NCBI GenBank assembly: GCA_024639145.1
Contig: JAHEIZ010000090.1
Span: 1-64,000 of the forward strand
Length of the DNA stretch: 64,000 nt
Source of the DNA: Actinomycetes bacterium
GTDB taxonomy: Bacteria > Actinomycetota > Actinomycetes > S36-B12
Reading direction: 5' to 3'
Positions 17,701-26,110 of the stretch are shown here, in pieces. How positions within the stretch are numbered: position 1 is the first letter of the stretch; the number at the start of each line of letters is the position of its first letter. Position numbers and translations under genes: made by a program. The notes beneath the pieces were generated by a model. It had not been told where the DNA came from, ran no database searches, and saw only the letters and a list, made by a program, of their open reading frames with translations.

Positions 17701-18280
17701 TGGCGCTGTCGAGGTGGACCTGACTGCTGAGCTGGGTCGGTTGTTGGCTGATGAGTCGGTGCCTTTTTTGTCGGCTTACCGTTATAAGGATTCCGGGTTG
17801 CGTAAGCGGGCGGAGTGGGAGTCGGTGTGGGATCTGCAGCGGCGCGAGGACGCGGGGGAGACTGTGTCGATTCCGGTGCCGCCGAAGTATGCGCCGGGTG
17901 ATTTCCGGAAGGTGTCGTATTGGCAGGCGCGTGGCAAGCTCGATGTGCCGAAGGAGCGTTTCATCTCGTATCCCGGTGCGCAACGGCCGGGCGATCCGAC
18001 GCTGGTGGTCGGCTGGGCCGGTTGGGATCACCTAGAACAGGGCAGGGCTTTGGCGCGCTTGATTGCGGAGCGATCAATGGGTGATGGTCTAGATGCTGAC
18101 AAGCATCTGGCGATGGTGGGCGGCCTCGTGGAGTTGGAGCCGTGGCTTCACCAGTGGTTCGCCGAGCCTGACGCTACCTTCAGGGGTGCGTCGCCTTCCG
18201 CTTTCGTGACGCAGTTCATTGATAGTCAATTGTCGGCTCTTGGCAAGACCCGCTCTGATGCCCAGGCTTGGAGGCCATGA
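14744..18280 (+). CDS. pglX: PglX: adenine-specific DNA methyltransferase of BREX, 1178 aa
   Basis: The class I SAM-dependent methyltransferase that marks host DNA in BREX/Pgl systems. The SAM-binding motif is DPTCGSGHFLLG near residue 238, followed by GVDLNPFAVAIARFRL. The catalytic N6-adenine motif NPPY (VVVGNPPYITVKD) is near 363. The remaining about 750 residues form the long target-recognition/C-terminal region typical of PglX. The length matches the family (1150-1250 aa). A 4-nt ATGA overlap with pglW and another with pglY indicate tight coupling. No frameshift or lost motif is seen, so it should be active. Confidence 0.95.
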   Translation: MTRASAGTSLVKELQTQVKKVATDLRERSDRAEDAWASDLKAEYEHARERGRTGLTWSEWRDGEVDLAAVAWVLATVFIRFCEDNSLIDGPWITGAGARYSQAADNETAFYAADPTRNSRDWLQAGFGALADLPAGRDLLDRRHNLVWRAPISADASAGLLNFWRTQDVEGNLVHDLTDHTLDTRFLGDLYQDLSDYAKKKYALLQTPVFVEEFILDRTLTPAIDEFGIDGLKLIDPTCGSGHFLLGAFDRLLNRWQTQAPAMDARQRVQKALDSIHGVDLNPFAVAIARFRLTVVALKAAGITKLTDAPAFEYHLAVGDSLIKHGVQTDLLAMDEDFAYMNEDVAEHPSILDRGRYHVVVGNPPYITVKDKALNERYRQDYRTCHRQYALSVPFMELFFDLAVKGGSEKAAGYVGQITSNSFMKREFGSKVIEELLSGTGSLQLENPVDLTYVLDTSGAYIPGHGTPTVILIGRHRRPVGDTVRAALGVRGEPGAPEDPAHGLVWSELMAAVDHPDTNGQYLTITDIPRGVLSTHPWSLSGGGTGDLKVTMEAASLVPLADVWEVCGFGAITGEDEAFAFPHHVAWRLDSQSRSYIRGEDLRDFGSAEELLTLWPYEGSVGKWHARMPAAATSHLWSLRTNLKARKRFGNPMSGIPGLAWFEFREPYFARLDSPMLLTFAFVATHNHFVLDRGGKVFNRSAPVIKLPVGATEDEYLDLLGVLNSSTACFWLKQVSHGKGNGGVNEGMRGEDWEEFYEFTGTKLQEFPLPQSLPRERARRLDVLAQRTALSLPAAVLGEAGGDLVGRLGQAQEAYQAGRAQLVFEQEELDWGVYRSYGLIDEDMTYSGGGMEQIALGQRAFEIALARRVADGSESTAWFERHGSTAITELPGQWPEDYRALVQRRLDLIASDPFIGLLERPEYKRRWASASWEQMQAEALGDFILDRLEESSLWSDASGPSVLSVAQLADRVRGDAELVEAVCLLRGAVEVDLTAELGRLLADESVPFLSAYRYKDSGLRKRAEWESVWDLQRREDAGETVSIPVPPKYAPGDFRKVSYWQARGKLDVPKERFISYPGAQRPGDPTLVVGWAGWDHLEQGRALARLIAERSMGDGLDADKHLAMVGGLVELEPWLHQWFAEPDATFRGASPSAFVTQFIDSQLSALGKTRSDAQAWRP

Positions 18281-21200
18281 TCATGCTGTTGCGTGATGCG
18301 ATTGAGTTGCCGGAGTACGTCAGTGCATCTGATTTCGTTCTCAAGCTTGATTCTGGTGTCGAGCATGCATCGACAACGGTGGCTGATTACGTCCTCACAG
18401 ACAAACTGGCTGTCTCGTTCGGCGCTGCCCTGGACTCGCTCGCCTCTGCCTTGACCAGCGGCGGTGATCGCGGCTCATTCGTTCATGGGTCATTCGGTTC
18501 GGGCAAGTCGCACTTCATGGCAGTTCTCCATTTGCTGCTGTCGGGTGATCCTGGTGCTCGAGCGTTACCTGGCCTGCAGCACGTGGTCGCACGTCACGAT
18601 TCCGCTCTCGCAAGTCCGGTACTTGCACTGGACTTCCACCTCATTGGCGCTGAGTCGTTGGAAGCTGCGCTTTTCTCTGGCTACCTGCGGCAAGTGGCGG
18701 CGAAGCATCCGGATGCTGCACTTCCGGTGCTGCATAACACTGACGCGTTGTTCGTTGATGCGCAAGGGATGCGCGAACGTCTGGGCGATGAGGCGTTTTT
18801 TGCCGGCCTGAATGGTGGCTCCGCTTCGGGTTGGGGTGATTTCGGTGGCGGCTGGAATGCATCATCGTTCGATGCAGCTGTCGTTGCCTCTTTTGATGAT
18901 GAGGCACGTGGGCGTCTAGCGACGGCCCTGGTTGCTGCGTACTTCAGCTCATACGAGAAGGCCGGCCAATGGGTCGGTATCGAAGATGGATTGAAGTTGA
19001 TCACGCATCATGCGAAGTCGTTGGGCTACCGCGCGGTCGTGCTGTTCTTGGACGAATTAGTTCTGTGGCTGGGTGCGCGACTGTCCGACACTGATTTTGT
19101 GAGTACTGAGGGTTCCAAGGTCGCGAAGTTGGTGGAGACCGGTGCGGGCTCGCGAGCGGTGCCGATTGTGTCGTTTGTGGCACGTCAGCGTGACCTAAAG
19201 GATTTCCTTGGTGACTCCGTGCCTGGTGCGGAGAAGGTGGCTGTGGGTCAGACTTTTACCTGGTGGGAGGACCGATTCGACACCATCAGGCTTGAGGCGT
19301 CGGACTTGCCGGAGATTGCCCACAAGCGTCTCCTACAGCCATCGTCGGTAGAGGGGGCCCAAGCGCTTGCGGCCGGTCTTGCTGCAGTGAAGTCCAACAC
19401 CCGTGCCTGGGATGACTTGCTTCGTGATGAGCACGGAGCCGATGAGTCTGCCTTCGCCAAGATCTACCCTTTCTCCCCGGCACTGGTCGACACGCTTGTG
19501 ACGTTGTCCGGGATGCTTCAGCGGGAGCGAACGGCGCTGAAGGTGATGGCCCTGTTGTTGGCCAGTGGTCGCGACATTCTGAGTGTTGATCAGGTCATAC
19601 CCGTGGGTGATCTTTATGACGTCATGGTGGAGGGCGGTGACCAGCCGCTCACGCAGGAGATGAGTCAGCACTTCGCCGTCGCGCGTGAGTTGTACCGGGG
19701 AAAGTTACGCCCCATGTTGCTGCAGTCGAACCAGCTCTCGGAAGCAGATCTGGAGGGATCGCGGCCAGGTGCCATTGCTGTCGGTGCACCGGCGTCAGTT
19801 GAAGCCTTCTTCACTGATGATCGCCTGGCCAAGACTTTGCTGATCGCGGCCCTTGCGCCGCAGAGTCCGGCTCTGCGTAACCTCACGGCCTCGCGCCTCG
19901 CGTATTTGAACTATGGCACCGTGCCGGCGATCATTCCGGGCACCGAGGCGATTGCTGTCCTTGGCCAGGTCAAGGCCTGGGCTGAGCAGGTGGGCGAAAT
20001 TCAAATCGGTGATGGGCCGGATCCGCTCATTTCGGTTTCGATCACGGGTGTCGACTACGACTCTGTCCTCAACCAGGTGCGCACGGAGGACACCGATGCG
20101 AACAGGCGCAGCCTGCTGCGACGCATGGTGTTTGAGCAATTGGGTGCCGTGGCCGGCGACACACTCCTCGCTGAGAATCCGCACAGCATTATCTGGCGGG
20201 GGAGCAAGCGCACTGTTGATTTGGTGTTTGGCAATGTGCGCGACGCTGCTGCACTTCCGGACGATCTTTTGCGGGCAACGGGTTCGAACTGGAAGGTCAT
20301 CGTCGACTATCCGTTCGATATTGATGGCCATGGGCCCCACGATGACTTGGCACGCATTGAACAACTGAGCGCCGCGGGTGTCACCAGTCGCACTGTCGCG
20401 TGGATTCCGATGTTTTTGTCCTCCTCGCGCCGGGAGGACCTTGGCACTCTCGTTCTTCTGGATTACCTCCTTGCTGGGGCGGGAGATAATTTTGAGCTAC
20501 ATGCCACTCATCTACCGAGCGACCACCGGCAGCTAGCGAAATCGGCCCTCACTAATAGGCGCAATTCCTTGCGGGATTCACTCAATGCCGTCATCAAGCA
20601 GGCCTATGGAGTCGCACGTCCCGAGAGCCGGGATTTGGACACCACCTACGGCACGATCAAACCGTTTGCGACGCTTGAACCCGGGCTCGCGCTCATGGCA
20701 CCTGTGGGTGCCTCCTTGCGTGATGCGTTGAGCAGTCTTGCTGACCAAATGTTGTCGGCACAGTTCCCTGATCACCCGCGCTTTGAACCAGGAGACTCGG
20801 AGGTCAAACGGGCAGAGTTGAATACCGTCGTCGAGCATGTCGCTCGGGCCATGAGTGACGGGGGTCGGGTCGATCCGGTTGAGTCATCAAAACGTGGCCC
20901 GCTGCGTCGCGTAGCGAACCCGCTGCAGGTCGGTGAGATGCTGGAAAACCATTACGTGTTCAGCACCAACAGTTTCCCTTGGCGCAATCGCTTCACCGCG
21001 TGGGTGTCACAGGATGGGCTGACAGAGGTTCCGGTAAGTCGAGCGCGACAGTGGCTTGCACCGTTCGGGATGACCCGCGAGGTAGAAAACCTCGTGTTGA
21101 TTTCCTGGGCTCTCCTGGACGACAAGCAGTGGGCCAAGGCTGGTGCGACAGTCACCGTCAGTGGCGTGGAACAAGTCACCGATGACCTGGTTCTTCGCGA

Positions 21201-22014
21201 GCCTGCGCTTCCGGAAGTGGATGCTTGGAACGAAGCGGTGCCGCGTGCGGCAGCGCTCTTTGGGGTTACTGTCTCTCACCTGCGATCGGCAGCTACCCTC
21301 GCTCAACTTGCTGTGGGCGTACGAGCACGTGCCTCGGCTTTGCAGGAAGCCGGCACGGATCTCGCTTTGATATTGAAGTCCCACGCCGACCGCTTGGGCA
21401 TTGATGAGTCGTCGCCAAGAATGAGTACAGCGATGCTGGCAAAAGACGTTCTGACCAGGCTTGCGCATGAGCGAAGCGACGTCGTGCTTGTTCACATCCT
21501 TGCAGAGCTCCCGATTCCCGCTGAGCCACAGTCGTTGGCTAAATCGATGTCGTCCGCTGGCAATGTTGCCGCTTCCGTTCGAGGGCTGATGTGGAATGTC
21601 GTGGATTCTGCGCGCGGTATTCACGACAGTGATCCGCGCCGTGCTGCCGTCGATGCGATGCTGGCAGATCTCTCGAAAGCGGCTGCAGCGGAGGAGCTGC
21701 ACCATGCCCTGGCACCCGCCCTGCAAGCAGCGGTAAACACTTCGAGCGGAATCCTCGCCCAGGCTGCGCCCACCGCTACCCCAACCCCCGGACCAACTCT
21801 CGAGCCAACGCCCGCGCCGACACCAACTCCGGTCAACCCGTCATCATCGACGGAACCCACATTGCAGAATCTAGGGAGCTTGCCGGCGCAGCATGTCGAC
21901 GATGTGAGCCTGGAGGGTATCGACGACGTCTTTAGCGCAGCGATGCGTGAAGCGAGTGCCGCCCTGCGATCTCACCCAGATCGGCGCTTGCACGTGCAGT
22001 GGTGGCTCGAGTGA
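18277..22014 (+). CDS. pglY: PglY (BrxC-like) ATPase of type 2 BREX, 1245 aa
   Basis: A large P-loop ATPase of the BREX core. The Walker A motif GSFGSGKSHF is near residues 72-81 and the Walker B-like VVLFLDELVLWLG near 255. Most of the rest is helical. The C-terminus has a Pro/Thr-rich linker (PTPGPTLEPTPAPTPTP, about 1168-1190) before a short conserved tail. The ATG at 18277 overlaps the pglX stop (ATGA), so it is preferred over the TTG at 18268. BrxC/PglY is essential for defence in characterised systems and is thought to act on DNA with the methyltransferase and PglZ. Size and order fit type 2. Confidence 0.93.
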   Translation: MIMLLRDAIELPEYVSASDFVLKLDSGVEHASTTVADYVLTDKLAVSFGAALDSLASALTSGGDRGSFVHGSFGSGKSHFMAVLHLLLSGDPGARALPGLQHVVARHDSALASPVLALDFHLIGAESLEAALFSGYLRQVAAKHPDAALPVLHNTDALFVDAQGMRERLGDEAFFAGLNGGSASGWGDFGGGWNASSFDAAVVASFDDEARGRLATALVAAYFSSYEKAGQWVGIEDGLKLITHHAKSLGYRAVVLFLDELVLWLGARLSDTDFVSTEGSKVAKLVETGAGSRAVPIVSFVARQRDLKDFLGDSVPGAEKVAVGQTFTWWEDRFDTIRLEASDLPEIAHKRLLQPSSVEGAQALAAGLAAVKSNTRAWDDLLRDEHGADESAFAKIYPFSPALVDTLVTLSGMLQRERTALKVMALLLASGRDILSVDQVIPVGDLYDVMVEGGDQPLTQEMSQHFAVARELYRGKLRPMLLQSNQLSEADLEGSRPGAIAVGAPASVEAFFTDDRLAKTLLIAALAPQSPALRNLTASRLAYLNYGTVPAIIPGTEAIAVLGQVKAWAEQVGEIQIGDGPDPLISVSITGVDYDSVLNQVRTEDTDANRRSLLRRMVFEQLGAVAGDTLLAENPHSIIWRGSKRTVDLVFGNVRDAAALPDDLLRATGSNWKVIVDYPFDIDGHGPHDDLARIEQLSAAGVTSRTVAWIPMFLSSSRREDLGTLVLLDYLLAGAGDNFELHATHLPSDHRQLAKSALTNRRNSLRDSLNAVIKQAYGVARPESRDLDTTYGTIKPFATLEPGLALMAPVGASLRDALSSLADQMLSAQFPDHPRFEPGDSEVKRAELNTVVEHVARAMSDGGRVDPVESSKRGPLRRVANPLQVGEMLENHYVFSTNSFPWRNRFTAWVSQDGLTEVPVSRARQWLAPFGMTREVENLVLISWALLDDKQWAKAGATVTVSGVEQVTDDLVLREPALPEVDAWNEAVPRAAALFGVTVSHLRSAATLAQLAVGVRARASALQEAGTDLALILKSHADRLGIDESSPRMSTAMLAKDVLTRLAHERSDVVLVHILAELPIPAEPQSLAKSMSSAGNVAASVRGLMWNVVDSARGIHDSDPRRAAVDAMLADLSKAAAAEELHHALAPALQAAVNTSSGILAQAAPTATPTPGPTLEPTPAPTPTPVNPSSSTEPTLQNLGSLPAQHVDDVSLEGIDDVFSAAMREASAALRSHPDRRLHVQWWLE

Positions 22015-24722
22015 GCATCACGACAGATGGAGTCCCAATCGTGGGACAAGCACTTGTTCACCAATACGCGAAGTCATTGGTCGACAAAGCAGGTTCTATG
22101 ACTGCATCGTCAATTCTCGTCCTTCGCGCCCAACCGACGTGGGACGGGCCACGTTCGATCGATGTCCCAGGTGAGGGCGGGCAGCAAACGCCAGTCACCG
22201 TCCAAGCTTGCGTGTCTGCACTTGCCGTTCGCGATGCCATGCACCGACGCCAGGCCGGTGAATATCTGCTCATCCTCACCGACCGCAGTGACTCCGATCT
22301 CGGGCTAGGTATCTTGTCTCGCTGCTTCGACCAACGAGTCGTCACGCCCACCGTGTGGGAGGCAGTCAAAGGTGCCTTCGGGGCCAGGGAGACAGACTCT
22401 CTCCTGTCTCGTATGACCTGGGCGGCTGAAGCACTGATCGTCAACGCACCATCACAGGGGTGGCCCGTGCCGCCCACGGGCGTCCTCACGCGCGACCACG
22501 CGCTCTCAAATCTCACTGCAGCACTTCTCGGAATCGATACGTCGGACTTAGATCCCTCCGCGATACTCGCCTGGACCCTTGATCATCCCGCCACAATGGT
22601 GTTCCGTAACCAACCCGCGAACGTCCGTGATGGTGTGATCGACTGGGCCCTTGAGGCCATCGGTCCAGTGGCCGGGCTAGCGCTGCGCAGCACGGCGCAG
22701 GCTCACTCCATTGACGCTCTCACTATTGGTCTTGTCGCAGACGTGTTGTGGGGCGACCCGACGCCGACCTCCGAAGTCATCGCCGCTCGTACTCGCTTGG
22801 AGCAGTGGACCGGAGTCCGAGACCTAGACGGGACGGTCGCGCGCGCCTTGGCTGATGCTTCACGAGGCGCTGCGCAGCGCATGGCCGCACGGCGTGACCC
22901 TTCATATCCGGGGCTACTCGCTCGAGCATGTGCACTCTTCGATGATCTGCGCTACTCAGTCGGAGCAGCCACCTCTACCGTGCTTCCGCCAGGCTATGCG
23001 GCACGTCTTGAGTCCTTGGCACGAGCTATTGGAGAATTCTTAACCAACCAGGCTCATGGCCTAGCTGACGTTGAGCAAGCATTCACAGAACTTCTACGAC
23101 ACGATCAAGCGGCCAGTGACCCAGCAACGGGCGTCGCACGAATGGCGGTGCGACTCAGCCGCTGGTTAGCAACCCCCGAACCTGCGCCACCTACAACCCT
23201 CGACGTCGCGGTTCAACGACAAGCACGCGAATCCGCGTTCGTTGATTGGGCAGCAGCAGATGTCTGGGTCGGTTCTACAGTTCCCGAGATCGCGGCAGTG
23301 TGGTCTGTACTTTTCGACAGCGTGCGCAGCAGACGCGATCTTCATGACCGACAATTCGCAGACCTGCTCGCAGATTCGACTTCGCGGGGAGTCCTCCCAG
23401 ACTCTCTCGTACCGGTTGAATCCATCCTCGCTCGCACGATCTTGCCGTTGGCCACGAGCGCGGCCCGACTACTCCTCATCGTCGTCGATGGAATGAGCTG
23501 TGGAGTCGCGGCTGAACTTGCGGAAGAGGCACTGCGCAGCGGATGGTACGAGGCGGTTCCTGAGATGGATGGAGCCCGAACGTCCACACTCGCTGTGCTT
23601 CCAACGCTGACCCGCTACTCACGCACTTCACTTTTCACCGGAGCATTGAGCCAAGGTGGGCAAAGTGAAGAGAATGCAGGATTCGCAGCACTCACCGGCG
23701 GCCAGATCTTCCATAAAGGAGATCTCGTTGCGCCTGCTGGCCAGGCACTTCCCAACCAAATTCTCACAACCATCCAGTCGGACGCTCGGATAACTGCTGT
23801 GGTCCTCAACACCGTGGATGACGCACTATCCAAGGCCGACCCGGGAGGTACTGCCTGGACTGTCTCCGGCATCCGCCATCTTCAGCCGCTGCTCGATGAA
23901 GCCGGTCGCGCGGGCCGCGCCGTCGTCCTCATAAGTGATCATGGCCACGTCGTTGAACGAGGAGGCCAGCCCAAGCCCATTGCAGGCGCCGAGGCGCGTT
24001 GGCGCAACGCTGACACAGGAGAATTCGATCCACAACGCGAAATTTCACTCAACGGACCACGAGTGCTTGCTCCAGCGGGCTCGATCATCGCCGCAGTAGA
24101 CGAAACCTTGCGTTATGCAACCAAGCAGGCCGGTTACCACGGCGGTGCGTCAGCCGCTGAGGCCGTTATCCCGATCATCGTCCTCAGTCGCACTCCCGAA
24201 GACCTACGTGCTGCAGGTTGGATTCCCGCATCACCTCAGGCGCCGGCCTGGTGGAACGACCAACTCGCAACATCCGTACTCTCAGCCGCGGCCCCGACCG
24301 GTTCAAGCGCTCAGCCACGAGCCGGGGGTAGGCCCGAGATCTCCGGCCAGGAGTCACTGGACATCGCCCTGACCGCTGCCTCACCCGCCACGCAGTCGGT
24401 CGACATTGATCTGATCGACCAACTCCTCGCCTCGCCTATTTACCTTGCCCAGCGCAAACGCTATGGCGCCCGAGCCGTTGGCGACGAACTGGTTCGGTCT
24501 GTGCTGTCGGTACTCCTGACACAGTCTGGGCGAGCCCACCGGGACACTCTCGCGTCCGCCGCCAATATTGCGGCCATTAGCCTGGCGGGCACCTTCGCGG
24601 CACTGCGGCGACAACTCAACGTTGAAGGGTATGACGTTCTCTGTGTCGACGTCGACGAAGTGACCGTGATCCTCAACGAGGCACTGCTGCGCCAACAGTT
24701 TCTGGAAGGCGCCGAGGCATGA
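22011..24722 (+). CDS. pglZ: PglZ: alkaline-phosphatase-superfamily protein of BREX, 903 aa
   Basis: The hallmark BREX protein. The PglZ domain lies in the C-terminal two thirds: a metal-binding LLIVVDGMSCGVAAE near residue 493, the substrate-loop region TLAVLPTLTRYSRTSLF, and VVLISDHGHVVERG near 643. The N-terminal third is the helical domain found in type 2 PglZ. The GTG at 22011 overlaps the pglY stop (GTGA) and is chosen over the GTG at 21999. It overlaps brxD by 4 nt (ATGA). Metal-binding residues are intact, so it is expected to be functional. Confidence 0.94.
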   Translation: MSITTDGVPIVGQALVHQYAKSLVDKAGSMTASSILVLRAQPTWDGPRSIDVPGEGGQQTPVTVQACVSALAVRDAMHRRQAGEYLLILTDRSDSDLGLGILSRCFDQRVVTPTVWEAVKGAFGARETDSLLSRMTWAAEALIVNAPSQGWPVPPTGVLTRDHALSNLTAALLGIDTSDLDPSAILAWTLDHPATMVFRNQPANVRDGVIDWALEAIGPVAGLALRSTAQAHSIDALTIGLVADVLWGDPTPTSEVIAARTRLEQWTGVRDLDGTVARALADASRGAAQRMAARRDPSYPGLLARACALFDDLRYSVGAATSTVLPPGYAARLESLARAIGEFLTNQAHGLADVEQAFTELLRHDQAASDPATGVARMAVRLSRWLATPEPAPPTTLDVAVQRQARESAFVDWAAADVWVGSTVPEIAAVWSVLFDSVRSRRDLHDRQFADLLADSTSRGVLPDSLVPVESILARTILPLATSAARLLLIVVDGMSCGVAAELAEEALRSGWYEAVPEMDGARTSTLAVLPTLTRYSRTSLFTGALSQGGQSEENAGFAALTGGQIFHKGDLVAPAGQALPNQILTTIQSDARITAVVLNTVDDALSKADPGGTAWTVSGIRHLQPLLDEAGRAGRAVVLISDHGHVVERGGQPKPIAGAEARWRNADTGEFDPQREISLNGPRVLAPAGSIIAAVDETLRYATKQAGYHGGASAAEAVIPIIVLSRTPEDLRAAGWIPASPQAPAWWNDQLATSVLSAAAPTGSSAQPRAGGRPEISGQESLDIALTAASPATQSVDIDLIDQLLASPIYLAQRKRYGARAVGDELVRSVLSVLLTQSGRAHRDTLASAANIAAISLAGTFAALRRQLNVEGYDVLCVDVDEVTVILNEALLRQQFLEGAEA

Positions 24723-26035
24723 GTTTCGAGATCAGCGCGCGGCGCCGCCAAGAAGTCGTGAACGCATTGCGCGGCGGGACCGTACCGCAGGCCGGCCTCG
24801 ATGTCCTTGCCGTGGGACTGGGACGGTTCGAGACTGCCATCGATGAGGAACTCGCGATGGTCGCCTCCGGCGGCTCAATGTTCAAGGCCGTTCGTGGTGA
24901 GTACGGCTCTGGCAAGACATTCTTCTCGCGCTGGCTCGTGGAACGCGCCCGCAAGGCCGGCTTCGCTTCGGCGGAAGTCCAAATCAGCGAAACAGAGACC
25001 CCGCTTCACAAACTTGAGACTGTCTATCGACGCGTCACGGAAAACCTTGCAACTGCAGAGTTTCCACCATCTGCCTTTCGTGAGGTCATTGATGGCTGGT
25101 TCTTCGCACTTGAGCAGGACGTCCTCGCCAGCGGGACAGTTGACCAGAACGATGAGGCAGCCTTGGTTACTGCAGTGGACGAACTCCTGGAGCGACGACT
25201 CCAAAGTGTAAGCCAAACTGCTCCCGCATTCGCCGCAGCTCTGCGCGGCTACCGTGCGGCCACTATTTCAGGTGAGACTGTCCTATCGGATGGCCTGCTC
25301 TCCTGGCTCGGCGGCCAACCACATGTTGCAGCCTCCGTCCGAAGGGCTGCGGGCGTGCGAGGGGAACTCGATCACTTCGGTGCATTCGGATTCTTACAGG
25401 GACTCATCGCTGTTCTCCGCGATTCCGGATACGCAGGACTTGTCCTCGTCCTCGACGAAGTCGAAACACTTCAACGAGTCAGGGGCGATGTTCGAGACAA
25501 GGCACTCAACGCCCTGCGCCAACTCGTCGATGAAGTGCACTCCGGTCGCTTTCCGGGCTTGTACCTGCTCATCACCGGCACACCCGCGTTTTTCGAAGGC
25601 ACCCAAGGTGTGCAACGACTTGCACCGCTCGCCCAGCGACTGTCAGTCGACTTCACTACGGACGCTCGCTTCGACAATGCGCGTGCGGTACAGATTCGGC
25701 TCCCGGGGTTTACCCAGGAGTCCCTCGGTGAGCTGGGGCGCCGGGTTCGAGACTTGTACGCAGTTGGGGCATCCCCTCGGATAGCAGAAGTCGTAGACGA
25801 CGACTACATCGATGACTTAGCCCGCGCTGTTGCCGGGAAACTCGGCGGACAAGTGGGGGTGGCTCCGCGCCTATACCTCAAGAAACTTGTCGCTGATGTG
25901 CTCGACCGCGTTGACCAACATCCTGATTTCAATCCTCGACGCGACTACGCCTTGACCGTCGAGGCGAGGGAACTCGGCGAAGTCGAGCGGCAGGCTGCCT
26001 CAGGCATTGATGACATCGATTTGTCTGACGTCTAA
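24719..26035 (+). CDS. brxD: BrxD: ATP-binding protein of type 2 BREX, 438 aa
   Basis: A P-loop ATPase of the BREX 'BrxD/DUF2791' family. Walker A GEYGSGKTFFSRW is near residue 60. Walker B LVLVLDEVETLQRV is near 245, followed by an arginine-rich helix and an STAND/ORC-like fold (YLLITGTPAFFEGTQGVQ). The length matches the family. It is fifth in the operon, with ATGA overlap to pglZ. BrxD is specific to type 2 and some other BREX types and usually accompanies the helicase brxHI, as here. Confidence 0.9.
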   Translation: MSFEISARRRQEVVNALRGGTVPQAGLDVLAVGLGRFETAIDEELAMVASGGSMFKAVRGEYGSGKTFFSRWLVERARKAGFASAEVQISETETPLHKLETVYRRVTENLATAEFPPSAFREVIDGWFFALEQDVLASGTVDQNDEAALVTAVDELLERRLQSVSQTAPAFAAALRGYRAATISGETVLSDGLLSWLGGQPHVAASVRRAAGVRGELDHFGAFGFLQGLIAVLRDSGYAGLVLVLDEVETLQRVRGDVRDKALNALRQLVDEVHSGRFPGLYLLITGTPAFFEGTQGVQRLAPLAQRLSVDFTTDARFDNARAVQIRLPGFTQESLGELGRRVRDLYAVGASPRIAEVVDDDYIDDLARAVAGKLGGQVGVAPRLYLKKLVADVLDRVDQHPDFNPRRDYALTVEARELGEVERQAASGIDDIDLSDV

Positions 26036-26044
26036 GGAGAAAAG

Positions 26045-26110
26045 TTGACCTGCGCTGAAATGACGTGGATCGCGGTGCGCTCTCTGAGCGATCTCGCACA
26101 CACTTCATGA
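26045..26110 (+). CDS. Possible 21-aa leader peptide upstream of brxHI
   Basis: TTG at 26045 has an excellent Shine-Dalgarno sequence (AAGGAGA at 26034-26040). It opens a 21-codon frame whose TGA (26108-26110) overlaps the ATG of brxHI in the same ATGA arrangement used at the other operon junctions. The helicase ATG itself has no ribosome site. The short frame may therefore deliver ribosomes to brxHI by translational coupling. The peptide is unlikely to have its own function. Alternatively brxHI begins at the GTG at 26065. Confidence 0.4.
   Translation: MTCAEMTWIAVRSLSDLAHTS

Noticed and set aside
17282-18031. 249-codon minus-strand frame opposite pglX, and similar long antisense frames opposite pglY and pglZ
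   Set aside because: Arg/His/Leu-rich low-complexity translations lacking starts with ribosome sites; shadows of conserved BREX genes.
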